Source: Albidovulum denitrificans (GTDB lineage Bacteria; Pseudomonadota; Alphaproteobacteria; Rhodobacterales; Rhodobacteraceae). Taken from it: DNA of 64,000 bases. Each line of letters opens with the position of its first letter. Position 1 is the first letter of the stretch. Both the position numbers and the translations under genes were made by a program. Under the pieces are notes generated by a model that had not been told where the DNA came from, made no database searches, and was given only the letters and a program-made list of their open reading frames with translations. Shown one piece after another: positions 43,409 to 52,304 of the stretch. Location: assembly GCF_002973535.1 (NCBI RefSeq), contig NZ_PVEP01000002.1, positions 496,001 through 560,000 of the forward strand, given 5' to 3'.

Positions 43409-44440
43409 ATGACCATCCACCGCGATCTGGCCGATACGGTCGGAAACACGCCCCTGATCCGGCTGAACAAAGCCAGCGAGATGACAGGGTGCGAGATCCT
43501 CGGCAAGGCCGAGTTCCTGAACCCCGGCCAGTCGATCAAGGACCGGGCGGCGCTTTACATCATCCGCGATGCCGAGGCGAAGGGTCTCTTGCGTCCGGGC
43601 GGGACCATCGTCGAGGGGACGGCGGGCAATACCGGCATCGGCCTTGCGCTGGTCGGCGCCTCGCTGGGCTACAAGACGGTGATCGTCATCCCCGAGACGC
43701 AGAGCCAGGAAAAGAAGGACATGCTGCGCCTCGCCGGGGCTGAGCTGGTCCAGGTGCCTGCTGCGCCCTATTCAAATCCGAACAATTACGTCCGCTATTC
43801 CGGCCGTCTGGCCGAGAAACTTGCACAAACCGAACCAAACGGTGCGATCTGGGCCAATCAGTTCGACAACGTCGCCAACCGTCAGGCGCATCTTGAGACG
43901 ACCGGGCCGGAGATCTGGGACCAGACCGGCGGCAAGGTCGACGGCTTCGTCTGTGCGGTCGGCTCGGGCGGCACTTTGGCGGGTATCGCCATGGCGTTGC
44001 AGCCGAAGGGCGTGAAGATCGGTCTGGCCGATCCCGAGGGCGCGGCGCTTTACAGCTTTTACACCACCGGAGAGCTGAAATCCGAAGGCTCCTCCATCAC
44101 CGAAGGGATCGGGCAGGGGCGCATCACCGCCAATCTGGAGGGCATCCGCCCCGACATGGCCTGGCGCATCCCTGACAGTGAGGCGCTTCCGGTGGTCTTC
44201 GACCTGCTGACCGAAGAGGGGCTGTGCCTTGGCGGTTCCTCCGGCATCAATGTCGCGGGCGCGATCCGCATGGCGCGCGAGATGGGGCCGGGCCACACCA
44301 TCGTCACGGTGCTGTGCGACTATGGCAACCGCTATCAGTCGAAGCTGTTCAACCCCGATTTCCTGCGGGCCAAGGGCCTGCCGGTACCGGAATGGCTGGA
44401 CCGCGCCCCGCGCGCCATCCCCACGGCGTTCGTCGACTGA
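43409..44440 (+). CDS. cysK: Cysteine synthase A (O-acetylserine sulfhydrylase)
   Basis: 343 residues starting at MTIHRDLADTVGNTPLIRLNKAS with AGGAGG 9 nt upstream. It forms L-cysteine from O-acetylserine and sulfide. Visible motifs are the PLP Lys in NPGQSIKDRAALYII, the substrate loop EGTAGNTGIGLALVG, the phosphate-binding GSGGTLAGIA, and the PLP-N1 contact region GGSSGINVAGAIRMA. The C-terminal ten residues are longer than in E. coli CysK. Its placement after trgAB matches Rhodobacter and fits the link between cysteine metabolism and tellurite tolerance. Confidence 0.95.
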   Translation: MTIHRDLADTVGNTPLIRLNKASEMTGCEILGKAEFLNPGQSIKDRAALYIIRDAEAKGLLRPGGTIVEGTAGNTGIGLALVGASLGYKTVIVIPETQSQEKKDMLRLAGAELVQVPAAPYSNPNNYVRYSGRLAEKLAQTEPNGAIWANQFDNVANRQAHLETTGPEIWDQTGGKVDGFVCAVGSGGTLAGIAMALQPKGVKIGLADPEGAALYSFYTTGELKSEGSSITEGIGQGRITANLEGIRPDMAWRIPDSEALPVVFDLLTEEGLCLGGSSGINVAGAIRMAREMGPGHTIVTVLCDYGNRYQSKLFNPDFLRAKGLPVPEWLDRAPRAIPTAFVD

Positions 44441-46896
44441 TGCGGCGCCGCGCCCTTCCGCTTCTCATCCTTGCCGCCTGGCTTGTGGCGGCGCTGGCGG
44501 GGTTTGGCCCGGCCCCTGCCGCATGGGCGCAGACGGCCGCGACGGAGACGGCGGCGCAGACCGCGCCCGATTACGCGACCTGGGAAAAGGACGCCAGCGA
44601 CGCCGAGAAGGTGCTGGCGGACGACCGCGCCTCGAACACCGCGCTCGACGAGATGCGCGCGCGGATCGTGACCTGGCGGGCGAAATTCCTTGCCGCGCAA
44701 AGCGCCAATGCCGCACAGATCGAGACGGTGAAAAGCCAGATCACCGCGCATGGCCCCGCGCCCGCCGAGGGCCAGAGCGAGGCCGAAGACATCGCCACCC
44801 GCCGCGCGGCCCTGAACGAACAGCTGTCAAAGCTTCAGGCCCCCGGCATCAAGGCGGTTGAGGCCTATAGCCGCGCCGACGGTATCATCCGCCAGATCGA
44901 CGGGCGCATTCGCGCGCGCCAGGCCAATGAGCTTCTGAAGATCTGGCCCTCGCCCATAAACCCGATCAACTGGCCAGCGGGCTGGGCGGTCCTGCAACAG
45001 GGCGTCAAGACGCTCTGGCGCGAGACGTCGGGCGCCTGGGACAACCCGGCCCGGCGCGACCAGTTGCGCAACAACCTGCCCGCCATCGCGCTCTACCTCG
45101 TTTTCGCGGGACTGCTGCTCGCCAAGGGGCCGTCGGTGATGGAGCGGCTGACGACGCGGCTGCAACGGCGCCTGTCGGTGCGCGGGCGGACCTTGGTCGC
45201 GGCCATCGTGTCGCTGGGGCAGGTGCTGGTGCCGGTCTTCGGCATGATGCTTCTGGTCGCGGCGGTCCATAGCAGCGGGTTGGCCGGGCAACGCGCGACG
45301 GCGCTGATCGAGGCGCTGCCCGCGGTCGCCCTCATCTTCTTCTTCGCGCGCTGGCTGTCGGGCTGGATTTTCGGCCCCGCCGCGGTTCATGCCGGGGTCT
45401 CGAAAGGCAACGCCGAGGCGCGATTCCATATCACCATCATCGGCCTGATCTTCGCGCTCGAGATTTTCCGCCGCGCCTTCACGGTGGAGGTGCGCCCGCC
45501 CCTGTCGATGGCCGCGCAATCGGTCTGGGGCGCGCCCTTGGTCTGCCTTGTCGCGGTCTTCCTCTTCCGGCTGGGCCAGATCCTGCGCCGGTCGGTCGAG
45601 GCCCGCAGCGAAAAGGAGGCCGCCGCCTTCCGCGACAGTCTTGTCAAGCTGATCGGCACGGCGCTGATGGGGGTGGCGGTGGTCGGCCCGGCGATGGCCG
45701 TGATCGGCTATGTCAACGCCGCCAACGCGCTGGTCTGGCCGACGGTGGTGTCGCTGGCGCTGCTGGGCTTCACGATCCTGATCCAGCGTTTCGCGACGGA
45801 CATCTACCTGATGATCACCCGCGCGGGCGAGGAAGGGCGCGAGGCGCTGGTGCCGGTCCTGATCGGCGCGGTGCTGACGCTGGCCGCGCTGCCGCCGCTG
45901 GCGCTGATCTGGGGCGCGCGGACGGCGGACCTGTCCGAGATATGGACCCGCTTTTCCGAAGGCTTCGCCATCGGCGAGACGCGGATTTCGCCGTCGATCC
46001 TGTTCACCTTCGTGCTGGTCTTCATCTTCGGCTACATGCTGACCCGGCTGGTGCAGGGGGCGCTGAAATCCTCGGTCCTGCCGCGCACGCGGCTTGACAA
46101 GGGGGCGCAGAACGCCGTCGCGGCGGGGGTCGGCTATATCGGGCTGTTCCTCGCCGGTCTGGGCGCCATCACCGCCGCCGGGATCGACCTGTCGGCGCTG
46201 GCCTATGTCGCGGGCGCGCTGTCGGTCGGTATCGGTTTCGGCCTGCAAAACATCGTGCAGAACTTCGTCTCCGGCATCATCCTCTTGATCGAACGCCCGA
46301 TTTCCGAAGGCGACATGATCGAGGTCAACGGCCAGTTCGGCACCGTCAAGGGCATCTCCGTCCGCTCCACCTGGATCGAGACCTTCGACAAGACCGATGT
46401 GATCGTCCCCAACGCCGACCTGATTTCCGGCGTGGTGACGAACCTGACGCGTGGCAACCTGACCGGGCGGCTTATCATTCCGGTGGGCGTCGCCTATGGC
46501 AGCGATACCCGCAAGGTTGAGGCGATCCTGCGCGAGATCGCCGAGGCGCAGCCTCTGGTTCTGGTCAACCCCGCGCCGGGGGTGGTCTTTTCCGGCTTCG
46601 GCGCCGACAGCCTGAATTTCGAGATCCGCGCGATCCTGTCGGATGTGAACTTCAAGCTGGTCGTGCAGACGGAGATCCTGCACCAGATCGCCGAACGCTT
46701 CGCCGCCGAGGGGATCGAGATCCCCTTCGCGCAGCGCGACATCTGGCTGCGCAACCCCGAGGCGCTGGCCGATGCCGCCGCCGGGCGCAGGCCCGCCGCC
46801 GCGCCGCCCGTGCCGCCCAAGCCCGAGGCCGCGCCCGCCGAGGTGCGCCCCGGCGACATCCACAACGATCCCTATGACGAGGATGACCCGCGATGA
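44440..46896 (+). CDS. MscS-family mechanosensitive channel with DUF3772 domain
   Basis: An 818-residue inner-membrane protein; the ATG overlaps the cysK stop (TGATG), so translation is coupled. It has a signal peptide and periplasmic helical DUF3772 region (ATWEKDASDAEKVLADDRASNTALDEMRARIVTWRAKFLAAQSANAAQIETVKSQI...). Multiple membrane helices follow. The MscS core has VAAGVGYIGLFLAGLGAITAAGIDLSALAYVAGALSVGIGFGLQNIVQNFVSGIILLIERPISEGDMIEVNGQFGTVKGISVRSTWIETFDKTDVIVPNADLISGVVTNLT, the pore-lining TM3 and beta domain. The Pro/Ala-rich C-terminal tail is unusual in length. It releases solutes on hypo-osmotic shock. Confidence 0.93.
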   Translation: MRRRALPLLILAAWLVAALAGFGPAPAAWAQTAATETAAQTAPDYATWEKDASDAEKVLADDRASNTALDEMRARIVTWRAKFLAAQSANAAQIETVKSQITAHGPAPAEGQSEAEDIATRRAALNEQLSKLQAPGIKAVEAYSRADGIIRQIDGRIRARQANELLKIWPSPINPINWPAGWAVLQQGVKTLWRETSGAWDNPARRDQLRNNLPAIALYLVFAGLLLAKGPSVMERLTTRLQRRLSVRGRTLVAAIVSLGQVLVPVFGMMLLVAAVHSSGLAGQRATALIEALPAVALIFFFARWLSGWIFGPAAVHAGVSKGNAEARFHITIIGLIFALEIFRRAFTVEVRPPLSMAAQSVWGAPLVCLVAVFLFRLGQILRRSVEARSEKEAAAFRDSLVKLIGTALMGVAVVGPAMAVIGYVNAANALVWPTVVSLALLGFTILIQRFATDIYLMITRAGEEGREALVPVLIGAVLTLAALPPLALIWGARTADLSEIWTRFSEGFAIGETRISPSILFTFVLVFIFGYMLTRLVQGALKSSVLPRTRLDKGAQNAVAAGVGYIGLFLAGLGAITAAGIDLSALAYVAGALSVGIGFGLQNIVQNFVSGIILLIERPISEGDMIEVNGQFGTVKGISVRSTWIETFDKTDVIVPNADLISGVVTNLTRGNLTGRLIIPVGVAYGSDTRKVEAILREIAEAQPLVLVNPAPGVVFSGFGADSLNFEIRAILSDVNFKLVVQTEILHQIAERFAAEGIEIPFAQRDIWLRNPEALADAAAGRRPAAAPPVPPKPEAAPAEVRPGDIHNDPYDEDDPR

Positions 46897-47612
46897 CGAC
46901 CCGGCCGCTGTTCCGCGACGCCTATCTGCGCGAAGCCACGGGGCTTGTCCGCGCCCATACCGATGAAGGCGGCATCGTGCTGGAGGAAAGCCTCTTCTAT
47001 CCCACCGGCGGCGGCCAGCCCGGCGACAGCGGCCGGATCGCGTGGGAGGGCGGCGCGGCCGGCATCGCGACGGCGGTGAAGGGGGAGGGCGGGGCAATCG
47101 TCCTGGTCCCCGACGCCCCGGTCAGCCTGCCCGCACCGGGAACCGTCCTGCGCCAGACGCTCGACTGGGACCGGCGCTATCGCCACATGCGGATGCACAC
47201 GGCGCTGCACCTTCTTTCCGTCGTGGTCCCGCTGCCGGTGACGGGCGGGCAGGTCGGCGCCGAACGCGGGCGGCTTGATTTCGACATGCCGGAGCCGCCG
47301 GGGGACGCCGCCGCGCTGGAAGAGGCGCTGAACGCCCTGATCGCGCGCGACCTTGCCGTCACCGACGACTGGATCACGGATGAGGAGCTTGCGGCCAATC
47401 CCGGCCTCGTGAAAACCATGTCGGTCCGCCCGCCCACGGGGCAGGGGCGGGTGCGGCTGGTCAGGATCGGCGCCGGGGCGGATCAGGTGGACCTGCAACC
47501 CTGCGGCGGCACCCATGTGGCCCGCACCGCCGAGATCGGCCGCGTCCGCATCGCCAAGATCGAGAAGAAGGGCCGGCAGAACCGGCGCGTCTCGATCGAG
47601 CTTGTCGACTGA
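46893..47612 (+). CDS. Alanyl-tRNA editing protein AlaX
   Basis: A 239-residue free-standing editing domain homologous to the C-terminal part of AlaRS. It has LFYPTGGGQPGDSGRI, the zinc-binding HxxxH in MRMHTALHLLSV, and CGGTHVARTAEIGRVRI, the Cys-x-x-x-His second zinc site. It hydrolyses Ser- or Gly-mischarged tRNA-Ala in trans. The start overlaps the stop of the MscS-like gene by 4 bp. Confidence 0.92.
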   Translation: MTTRPLFRDAYLREATGLVRAHTDEGGIVLEESLFYPTGGGQPGDSGRIAWEGGAAGIATAVKGEGGAIVLVPDAPVSLPAPGTVLRQTLDWDRRYRHMRMHTALHLLSVVVPLPVTGGQVGAERGRLDFDMPEPPGDAAALEEALNALIARDLAVTDDWITDEELAANPGLVKTMSVRPPTGQGRVRLVRIGAGADQVDLQPCGGTHVARTAEIGRVRIAKIEKKGRQNRRVSIELVD

Positions 47613-47675
47613 CCGCTACCCGCGCGGCCCGATCCGTGCTATCCTGACCGCAGTTATTTCAGTCAGGTATTTGTC

Positions 47676-49382
47676 ATGCGCGTTCACAGTGGGGCGTTTT
47701 CCGTCCGTGCCGTGGCGGGAACCCATGCCATCATTTTCGGCTTTGACTGCCCGCCGGACGCCGCGCGGGGGCTTCTGGGCTTTGCCCTTGGCCGCAGGCG
47801 CGCCAATGGTCGCATCGACTGGCTGCGCGGGTTCAAGTTCTTTGCCGAAACCGTCCCCGACCCGCAGCCCGGCGAACGCCGGTCCACCCGCGACCACCCG
47901 ATTCAGGACTTTCAGTGGGGCGATTACGCGGTCACGCCGGGGGCGGCCTATGACTATGTCATCCAGCCTTTGTTCGGCACCCCTTCCGCCATCGACGGCG
48001 GGCCGGAGATCGACATCCGCGTGACGGCGCGGTCGGGGCAGGGCGATCATGAGGTCTTCTATAATCGCGGCGCGATCCCCAGTCAGGCCTTCGCCGACCG
48101 TTTCGGCAATGTCGGCCCGACGGAAGACGAACAGAACGACCCCGGCAATGACAAGACCCGCTGGCTGTCGCGCGGGCTGCTTGAGGCGATGCTGGACTTC
48201 ATCGGTCAGGCGCGCGGGCCGGGGCAGGCGCTGCATGTCGCGGCCTATGAATTCACCTATCCCCCGGTGGCGCGGGCGCTGGCCGAGGCTGCGGGGCGCG
48301 GGGCGGAGGTGCATCTGCTCTATGACGCGGGCGAGCGAAAGCGCGACGGCACGCTGGTCCCGACCCATACGAGCGGCCCGAATGCCGAGCTGATCGCCGA
48401 GGTGGGCCTTGACCGGCTGGCCCATGCCCATCTCTATCCCCGCACGCGCTATGGCAACATCACCCACAACAAGTTCATGATCCTGTCGGATGCGGGCCAG
48501 CCGCTTGCCCTCTGGACCGGGTCGACCAACTTCACCCCGTCGGGGTTCCTTGGCCAGTCGAACCTCGCCCATCGCATCGTCTCCCCCGATCTTGCCACGG
48601 CCTACCGCGCCTATTGGGACCTTCTGGCGGGCGACCCCACGACCCGCACCCTGAAACGCGCCATCGCGCTGACCTCACCCGACCCCGACCGGCCCTTGTC
48701 GGAAAACCTGATCGTCCCGGTCTTTTCACCACGCGCCGTGGGGATGCTCGACTGGTATGCGGGCGCGATGGGGGCCGCGCAATCCTCGGTCATGTTCACC
48801 GCCGCCTTCGGCGTGACCGAGGCGCTGGCCGAGGTCTTCGGCCGTGACGCCGATTACCTGAAACTGATCCTCGCGGAACGGGATGAGCCGAACGCCGAAC
48901 GCCGCGCGCTTCTGCGGCGCGACCGCGACACCCGCATCGCCCTTGGCGCGCGGCTGAACAGCGACACGATCCGCGCGGGCCTGCCGGGCCATCGCCTTGA
49001 CCGCTGGTTCCGCGCCGAGGAACATTTCCGCAGCCGGGGCCATATCTACTATATCCACACCAAGCTTCTGGCGCTCGACCTCCTGGGCGAAATGCCGCAG
49101 ATCTTCACCGGATCGGCCAATTTCTCCGCCGGGTCGGTCGGCTCGAACGATGAAAACATGATCCTGATGCGCGGCCCGGCCTTCACCGCGCAGGCCGAAA
49201 CCCACGCGACCGAATACCTGCGGCTTTGGAACCACCTCTATTTCCGCACCGTGGCGCTGCGCCGCGCGGGCCGTCCGCCCACCGGCACCCACCCCGCCAT
49301 GCTCGACCCCGACGACCGCTGGGTCGCCCGCCACTTCCGCCCCGGCACCTATCACGACCGCATGCGCATTCTCTTTCGCTGA
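47676..49382 (+). CDS. Phospholipase D-like domain protein
   Basis: 568 residues with two PLD half-sites: [30 protein letters not shown] (HxK...) and [37 protein letters not shown] (HTK(x4)D...GSAN.S..). The N-terminal third has a beta-rich, uncharacterised domain ([31 protein letters not shown]). No signal peptide is seen, so cytosolic action is likely. The substrate could be phospholipid or nucleic acid; it cannot be fixed. It is followed 44 bp later by tRNA-Ser(GGA). Confidence 0.88.
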   Translation: MRVHSGAFSVRAVAGTHAIIFGFDCPPDAARGLLGFALGRRRANGRIDWLRGFKFFAETVPDPQPGERRSTRDHPIQDFQWGDYAVTPGAAYDYVIQPLFGTPSAIDGGPEIDIRVTARSGQGDHEVFYNRGAIPSQAFADRFGNVGPTEDEQNDPGNDKTRWLSRGLLEAMLDFIGQARGPGQALHVAAYEFTYPPVARALAEAAGRGAEVHLLYDAGERKRDGTLVPTHTSGPNAELIAEVGLDRLAHAHLYPRTRYGNITHNKFMILSDAGQPLALWTGSTNFTPSGFLGQSNLAHRIVSPDLATAYRAYWDLLAGDPTTRTLKRAIALTSPDPDRPLSENLIVPVFSPRAVGMLDWYAGAMGAAQSSVMFTAAFGVTEALAEVFGRDADYLKLILAERDEPNAERRALLRRDRDTRIALGARLNSDTIRAGLPGHRLDRWFRAEEHFRSRGHIYYIHTKLLALDLLGEMPQIFTGSANFSAGSVGSNDENMILMRGPAFTAQAETHATEYLRLWNHLYFRTVALRRAGRPPTGTHPAMLDPDDRWVARHFRPGTYHDRMRILFR

Positions 49383-49426
49383 GGGGGCTTGAACCGGACG
49401 CGGCTTCACCGTATTCACCCCCGCAC

Positions 49427-49516
49427 GGAGAGGTGGCCGAGTGGTCGAAGGCGCACGCCTGGAAAGTGTGTAGGCGGGGAACCGTCTCGAGGGTTCGAAT
49501 CCCTCTCTCTCCGCCA
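49427..49516 (+). tRNA. tRNA-Ser(GGA)
   Basis: 90 nt on the plus strand. The GGAGAGG/TCTCTCC acceptor stem is followed by G and encoded CCA (49514-49516). The anticodon is GGA at 49461-49463, the variable arm is long, and the T-loop is TTCGAAT in a GAGGG/CCCTC stem. Its 3' end and downstream sequence are partly duplicated 2.5 kb away. Confidence 0.95.
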
Positions 49517-49720
49517 CCGCATAACGCATTGATATTAAAAGATTTTATGCCTCACGTATTGTGTCGCGTTTTCCGCGACCTGTGCGGGGCGTTGGCCTCT
49601 AGAGACTTGAAATTGCAGGCGAAATAGCCGCCCAAAACGACCCGAGTCTCTGTTTGGCATTTGGCGCGATACGGTTTTCGGATGGCGCTTCGGGCGCCGG
49701 TCTTGACTTTGGGTCATTTC
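49509..49720 (+). repeat. tRNA-downstream repeat, copy 1
   Basis: About 210 bp starting in the tRNA-Ser 3' end (CTCCGCCACC) and running downstream; clearly related to 52047-52258. A 37-bp core (49600-49636, starting tagagacttgaaattgcag) is identical to 52138-52174, and the stretch around 49650-49685 (ctctgttt..catttggcgc) differs from the other copy at only two bases. No gene is seen up to 49849. Confidence 0.8.
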
Positions 49721-49849
49721 GAAGCTGGTGCGGGGCTGAATTCGTGGCGTTCAGCATAATGTGACGACTAACAGCGGCAGAAGTGCCTGCGAGCGCAGCC
49801 ACCTGAAAGCCCTGATGACAAAGGAACTTCTCGCCTTTAGCCTGGCGAC

Positions 49850-50686
49850 ATGTCGAACGGGACGTGGACGGACATCGAGAACGATCTGATTGTCGCGGAC
49901 TACTTCGCGATGCTCGCCGACGATGTTTCCGGGCGCCCTTATAGCAAAGCTGAGCATCGTCGCGCACTCCTGCCTCTGCTAAACAATCGGTCTGAAGGAT
50001 CGATCGAGTTCAAGCATCAGAACATCAGCGCGGTTCTTGTAGGCCTCGGCGAAGATCGGATCCCAGGTTACAAACCTGCATTCAATTACCAGATGGCTTT
50101 GGAAGATGCGGTGGACCGCTGGCTGGCTGAGAACCCTTCCTGGCTTGCACGTGTGGTAACTGGGCCTCAAGAAAACGAACTTCGTGAAGCGCCGCAAATC
50201 TGGGTTGGACCGCCGCCTACACTCTCAAACCAACCTCCACCTCAGGAACTGGAGCAGGTGCTGCGCGTTGCGCGCAAATTCGACGTCGCGGCTCGGGACG
50301 AGCGAAATCGAGCGCTTGGCCGCGCCGGCGAAGAGCGAGCGCTGAAACATGAGCGGGCACAACTCCGATCGGCCGGCCGTGATGACCTCGCGCGCAAGGT
50401 GATCTGGGTTTCCGAAGAAGAAGGCGACGGTGCGGGCTACGACATTGCGAGCTTCGAACCCGACGGGCGGCCGCGGCTGATCGAGGTGAAGACGACGAAC
50501 GGATGGGAGCGCACGCCCTTCCATATCACTCGTAACGAACTGGCTGTCGCGGAGGAGCGGCGTTCGGAATGGTGCCTGTTCCGGCTCTGGAATTTCTCAC
50601 GCGAACCCAAGGCCTTTGAGCTTCGCCCGCCACTGGATGCTCACGTGTCTCTTACAGCGACAGCGTTTCAGGCAAGTTTTCACTAG
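49850..50686 (+). CDS. DUF3883 domain protein, PD-(D/E)XK nuclease-like
   Basis: 278 residues. The N-terminal part (WTDIENDLIVADYFAMLADDVSGRPYSKAEHRRALLPLLNNRSEGSIEFKHQNISAVL) is a helical region often fused to restriction-like domains. The C-terminal part has RALGRAGEERALKHERAQL, then GAGYDIASFEPDGRPRLIEVKTTNGWERTPFHITRNEL. The D...(x)EVK pattern (YDIASF ... LIEVKTT) is the Mrr/DUF3883 active-site arrangement. DUF3883 proteins are common in defence islands. It is followed by an unknown coiled-coil/repeat gene after a gap of 88 bp. Confidence 0.82.
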   Translation: MSNGTWTDIENDLIVADYFAMLADDVSGRPYSKAEHRRALLPLLNNRSEGSIEFKHQNISAVLVGLGEDRIPGYKPAFNYQMALEDAVDRWLAENPSWLARVVTGPQENELREAPQIWVGPPPTLSNQPPPQELEQVLRVARKFDVAARDERNRALGRAGEERALKHERAQLRSAGRDDLARKVIWVSEEEGDGAGYDIASFEPDGRPRLIEVKTTNGWERTPFHITRNELAVAEERRSEWCLFRLWNFSREPKAFELRPPLDAHVSLTATAFQASFH

Positions 50687-50774
50687 GTTCTGCCGTGCCG
50701 CAGGGCCTGACGATTGCCTCTTTCAGGGATACCTGATTGAACTCAAGAGTATTTTTGATCGCACAGGTTTCATC

Positions 50775-51857
50775 ATGCCGAAGTCCAATCAACCCAGCTT
50801 GGCGGAAAAATATCTCGTCGATGATCTACCCGGCGCCGCGCTTATCGGCGCGCGGCTGAACGGTATCCTGCAGAAAATTGACCAGGGCGACACTCTAACA
50901 CCACTCGCCAGATCATTTCTTTCCGAAAACGGATTGGCGGCTCTGTTGGCCTTCACGATGGATGAATTGGATCTACAGGCCTTTCAACAGGTTGCCGCAC
51001 AAGAACGATCAGAGCGTATTCGAAGGGAAAAAGCCAAGGCAGAAGAAGAGGCTGCAGAAAGTGCCAAGCGGGCTGAGGCCATGGATGCGGCAATCAAGGC
51101 GCGATTTGCAGCCATGGAAAATGATCCGGTCTTGCGCCGAAAGCGGGAGGCCCGGGAATTGCGAAATCGCTTCGACATCGGTTTTGTCGACGAAGAGCAC
51201 TACCCGCGTGTGATGCGCCTGCTCAAACAAGTTGCTGCCGAAAAACGGATTCAGCCGGAGGACGTTGCCTGGTTGTCAACGGAGGCGCCGGATTGCTGGA
51301 CTGAAAAACTGCAGCAGGCTTGGCATCGTGTGGAAGCCTTGGCTCTGTCGGAGGAATGGGAGCGAACCAGTGACGTTTGGGCCGCCGTGAATGCCAGTGG
51401 GCATTGGCGAAAGGCCGATCAGCCTGGAAAGGCTTTGGAATTGACTGATGCTGCACTTGCGATTTCAGGTATCGCCGGAAAACCAAAATCGGCACTGTCG
51501 ACAACTCGTGGAGGCGCGATGCGTGATGTTGGTCGTCTCGCTGAAGCGAAAAAGTTGGGTTTGGATGCACACATGCTGACACCGACAGATTTCAGACCGT
51601 GTACGCTGATCGGCGCTGTGTCGATGGAACTCGGCGATCTGGCTGCCGGTCACGATTGGTACACGAAGGCTGAAGAACTGGGTGCAGAACGCGGCGCAAT
51701 CGACCACGAACTGAGGTCGTTGCTCGTCCGCTCGAACCCAGACGCGCAAGAACGTCTTCGTGCATTTCTGCTTGCTCAGGATCCGGAGCGTTTCCGCTGG
51801 CTGAGGAGTTGGGGCAGAAAAACTACTACGCAGGCGCGTTCGACGCCGACCGGGTAG
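50775..51857 (+). CDS. Coiled-coil and tetratricopeptide-like repeat protein, unknown function
   Basis: About 360 residues from the Met at 50775 (MPKSNQPSLAEKYLVDDLPGAALIGARLN); upstream in-frame sequence overlaps the DUF3883 end and looks non-coding. Residues about 75-125 are a charged coiled coil (AAQERSERIRREKAKAEEEAAESAKRAEAMDAAIKARF). The second half has repeat-like helical pairs (GKALELTDAALAISGIAGKPKSALSTTRGGAMRDVGRLAEAKKLGLDAHMLTPTDFRPCTLIGAVSMELGDLAAGHDWYTKAEELG) in TPR style. It may be the partner of the DUF3883 protein. Base composition is lower in GC than in core genes. Confidence 0.65.
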   Translation: MPKSNQPSLAEKYLVDDLPGAALIGARLNGILQKIDQGDTLTPLARSFLSENGLAALLAFTMDELDLQAFQQVAAQERSERIRREKAKAEEEAAESAKRAEAMDAAIKARFAAMENDPVLRRKREARELRNRFDIGFVDEEHYPRVMRLLKQVAAEKRIQPEDVAWLSTEAPDCWTEKLQQAWHRVEALALSEEWERTSDVWAAVNASGHWRKADQPGKALELTDAALAISGIAGKPKSALSTTRGGAMRDVGRLAEAKKLGLDAHMLTPTDFRPCTLIGAVSMELGDLAAGHDWYTKAEELGAERGAIDHELRSLLVRSNPDAQERLRAFLLAQDPERFRWLRSWGRKTTTQARSTPTG

Positions 51858-52025
51858 ATTGGTACGTGGCTGTTCGACTCGAACTTCGGCTACTTTTGGA
51901 CTACGGAGTTAGCCAAGGGTTTAGCCCGAGCTTTGTGCCTAAAAGTCGTTCAAAATCAACCGTCTACCCCAATTTCTACGCTGGAATTGTGCCGTGTTTT
52001 CCGGGGGTTAGAAAATGGAACATAT

Positions 52026-52054
52026 CTCTGGTTCGAATCCAGAGTGCTCCGCCA
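52026..52054 (+). repeat. tRNA 3'-end fragment (T-arm and acceptor strand with CCA)
   Basis: TCTGG-TTCGAAT-CCAGA forms a perfect T-arm, followed by GTGCTCC, G and CCA. No D-arm, anticodon arm or 5' acceptor strand precedes it. It marks the start of the second repeat copy and is likely the far attachment site of an element that used a serine-type tRNA. Confidence 0.65.
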
Positions 52055-52258
52055 CCACATAATCCATTGATTAAAAACAAGTTTTTACGGCACGCATTGT
52101 GGCGTGATTTGCGTGGCTTGCAGGCCGCATCGCCCCTTAGAGACTTGAAATTGCAGGCGAAATAGCCGCCCAAATTGGCGCAAGTCTCTGTTTGCCATTT
52201 GGCGCGATACGGTTTCCGGCCGTGGCTACGGGCGCTGGACTTGACTTCAGGGCACCAG
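52047..52258 (+). repeat. tRNA-downstream repeat, copy 2
   Basis: Diverged copy of 49509-49720 beginning CTCCGCCACC. The identical 37-bp core lies at 52138-52174. Copies 1 and 2 flank the DUF3883 and coiled-coil genes. The 51858-52046 stretch before it contains no gene I can support. Confidence 0.8.
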
Positions 52259-52304
52259 CAAGCTGGCGTGGACTTTGAGCAGCTACGGTCAGTCTCGGAA
52301 GGTT

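Noticed and set aside
44827-47097. 756-codon minus-strand frame opposite the MscS and alaX genes
   Set aside because: Arg/Gln/Asp-rich low-complexity translation typical of antisense frames in GC-rich DNA; it spans two clear genes on the other strand.
49509-52258. CRISPR array as an explanation for the repeated core
   Set aside because: There are only two copies, 2.5 kb apart, with genes between them and tRNA sequence at their edges; no cas genes are present.
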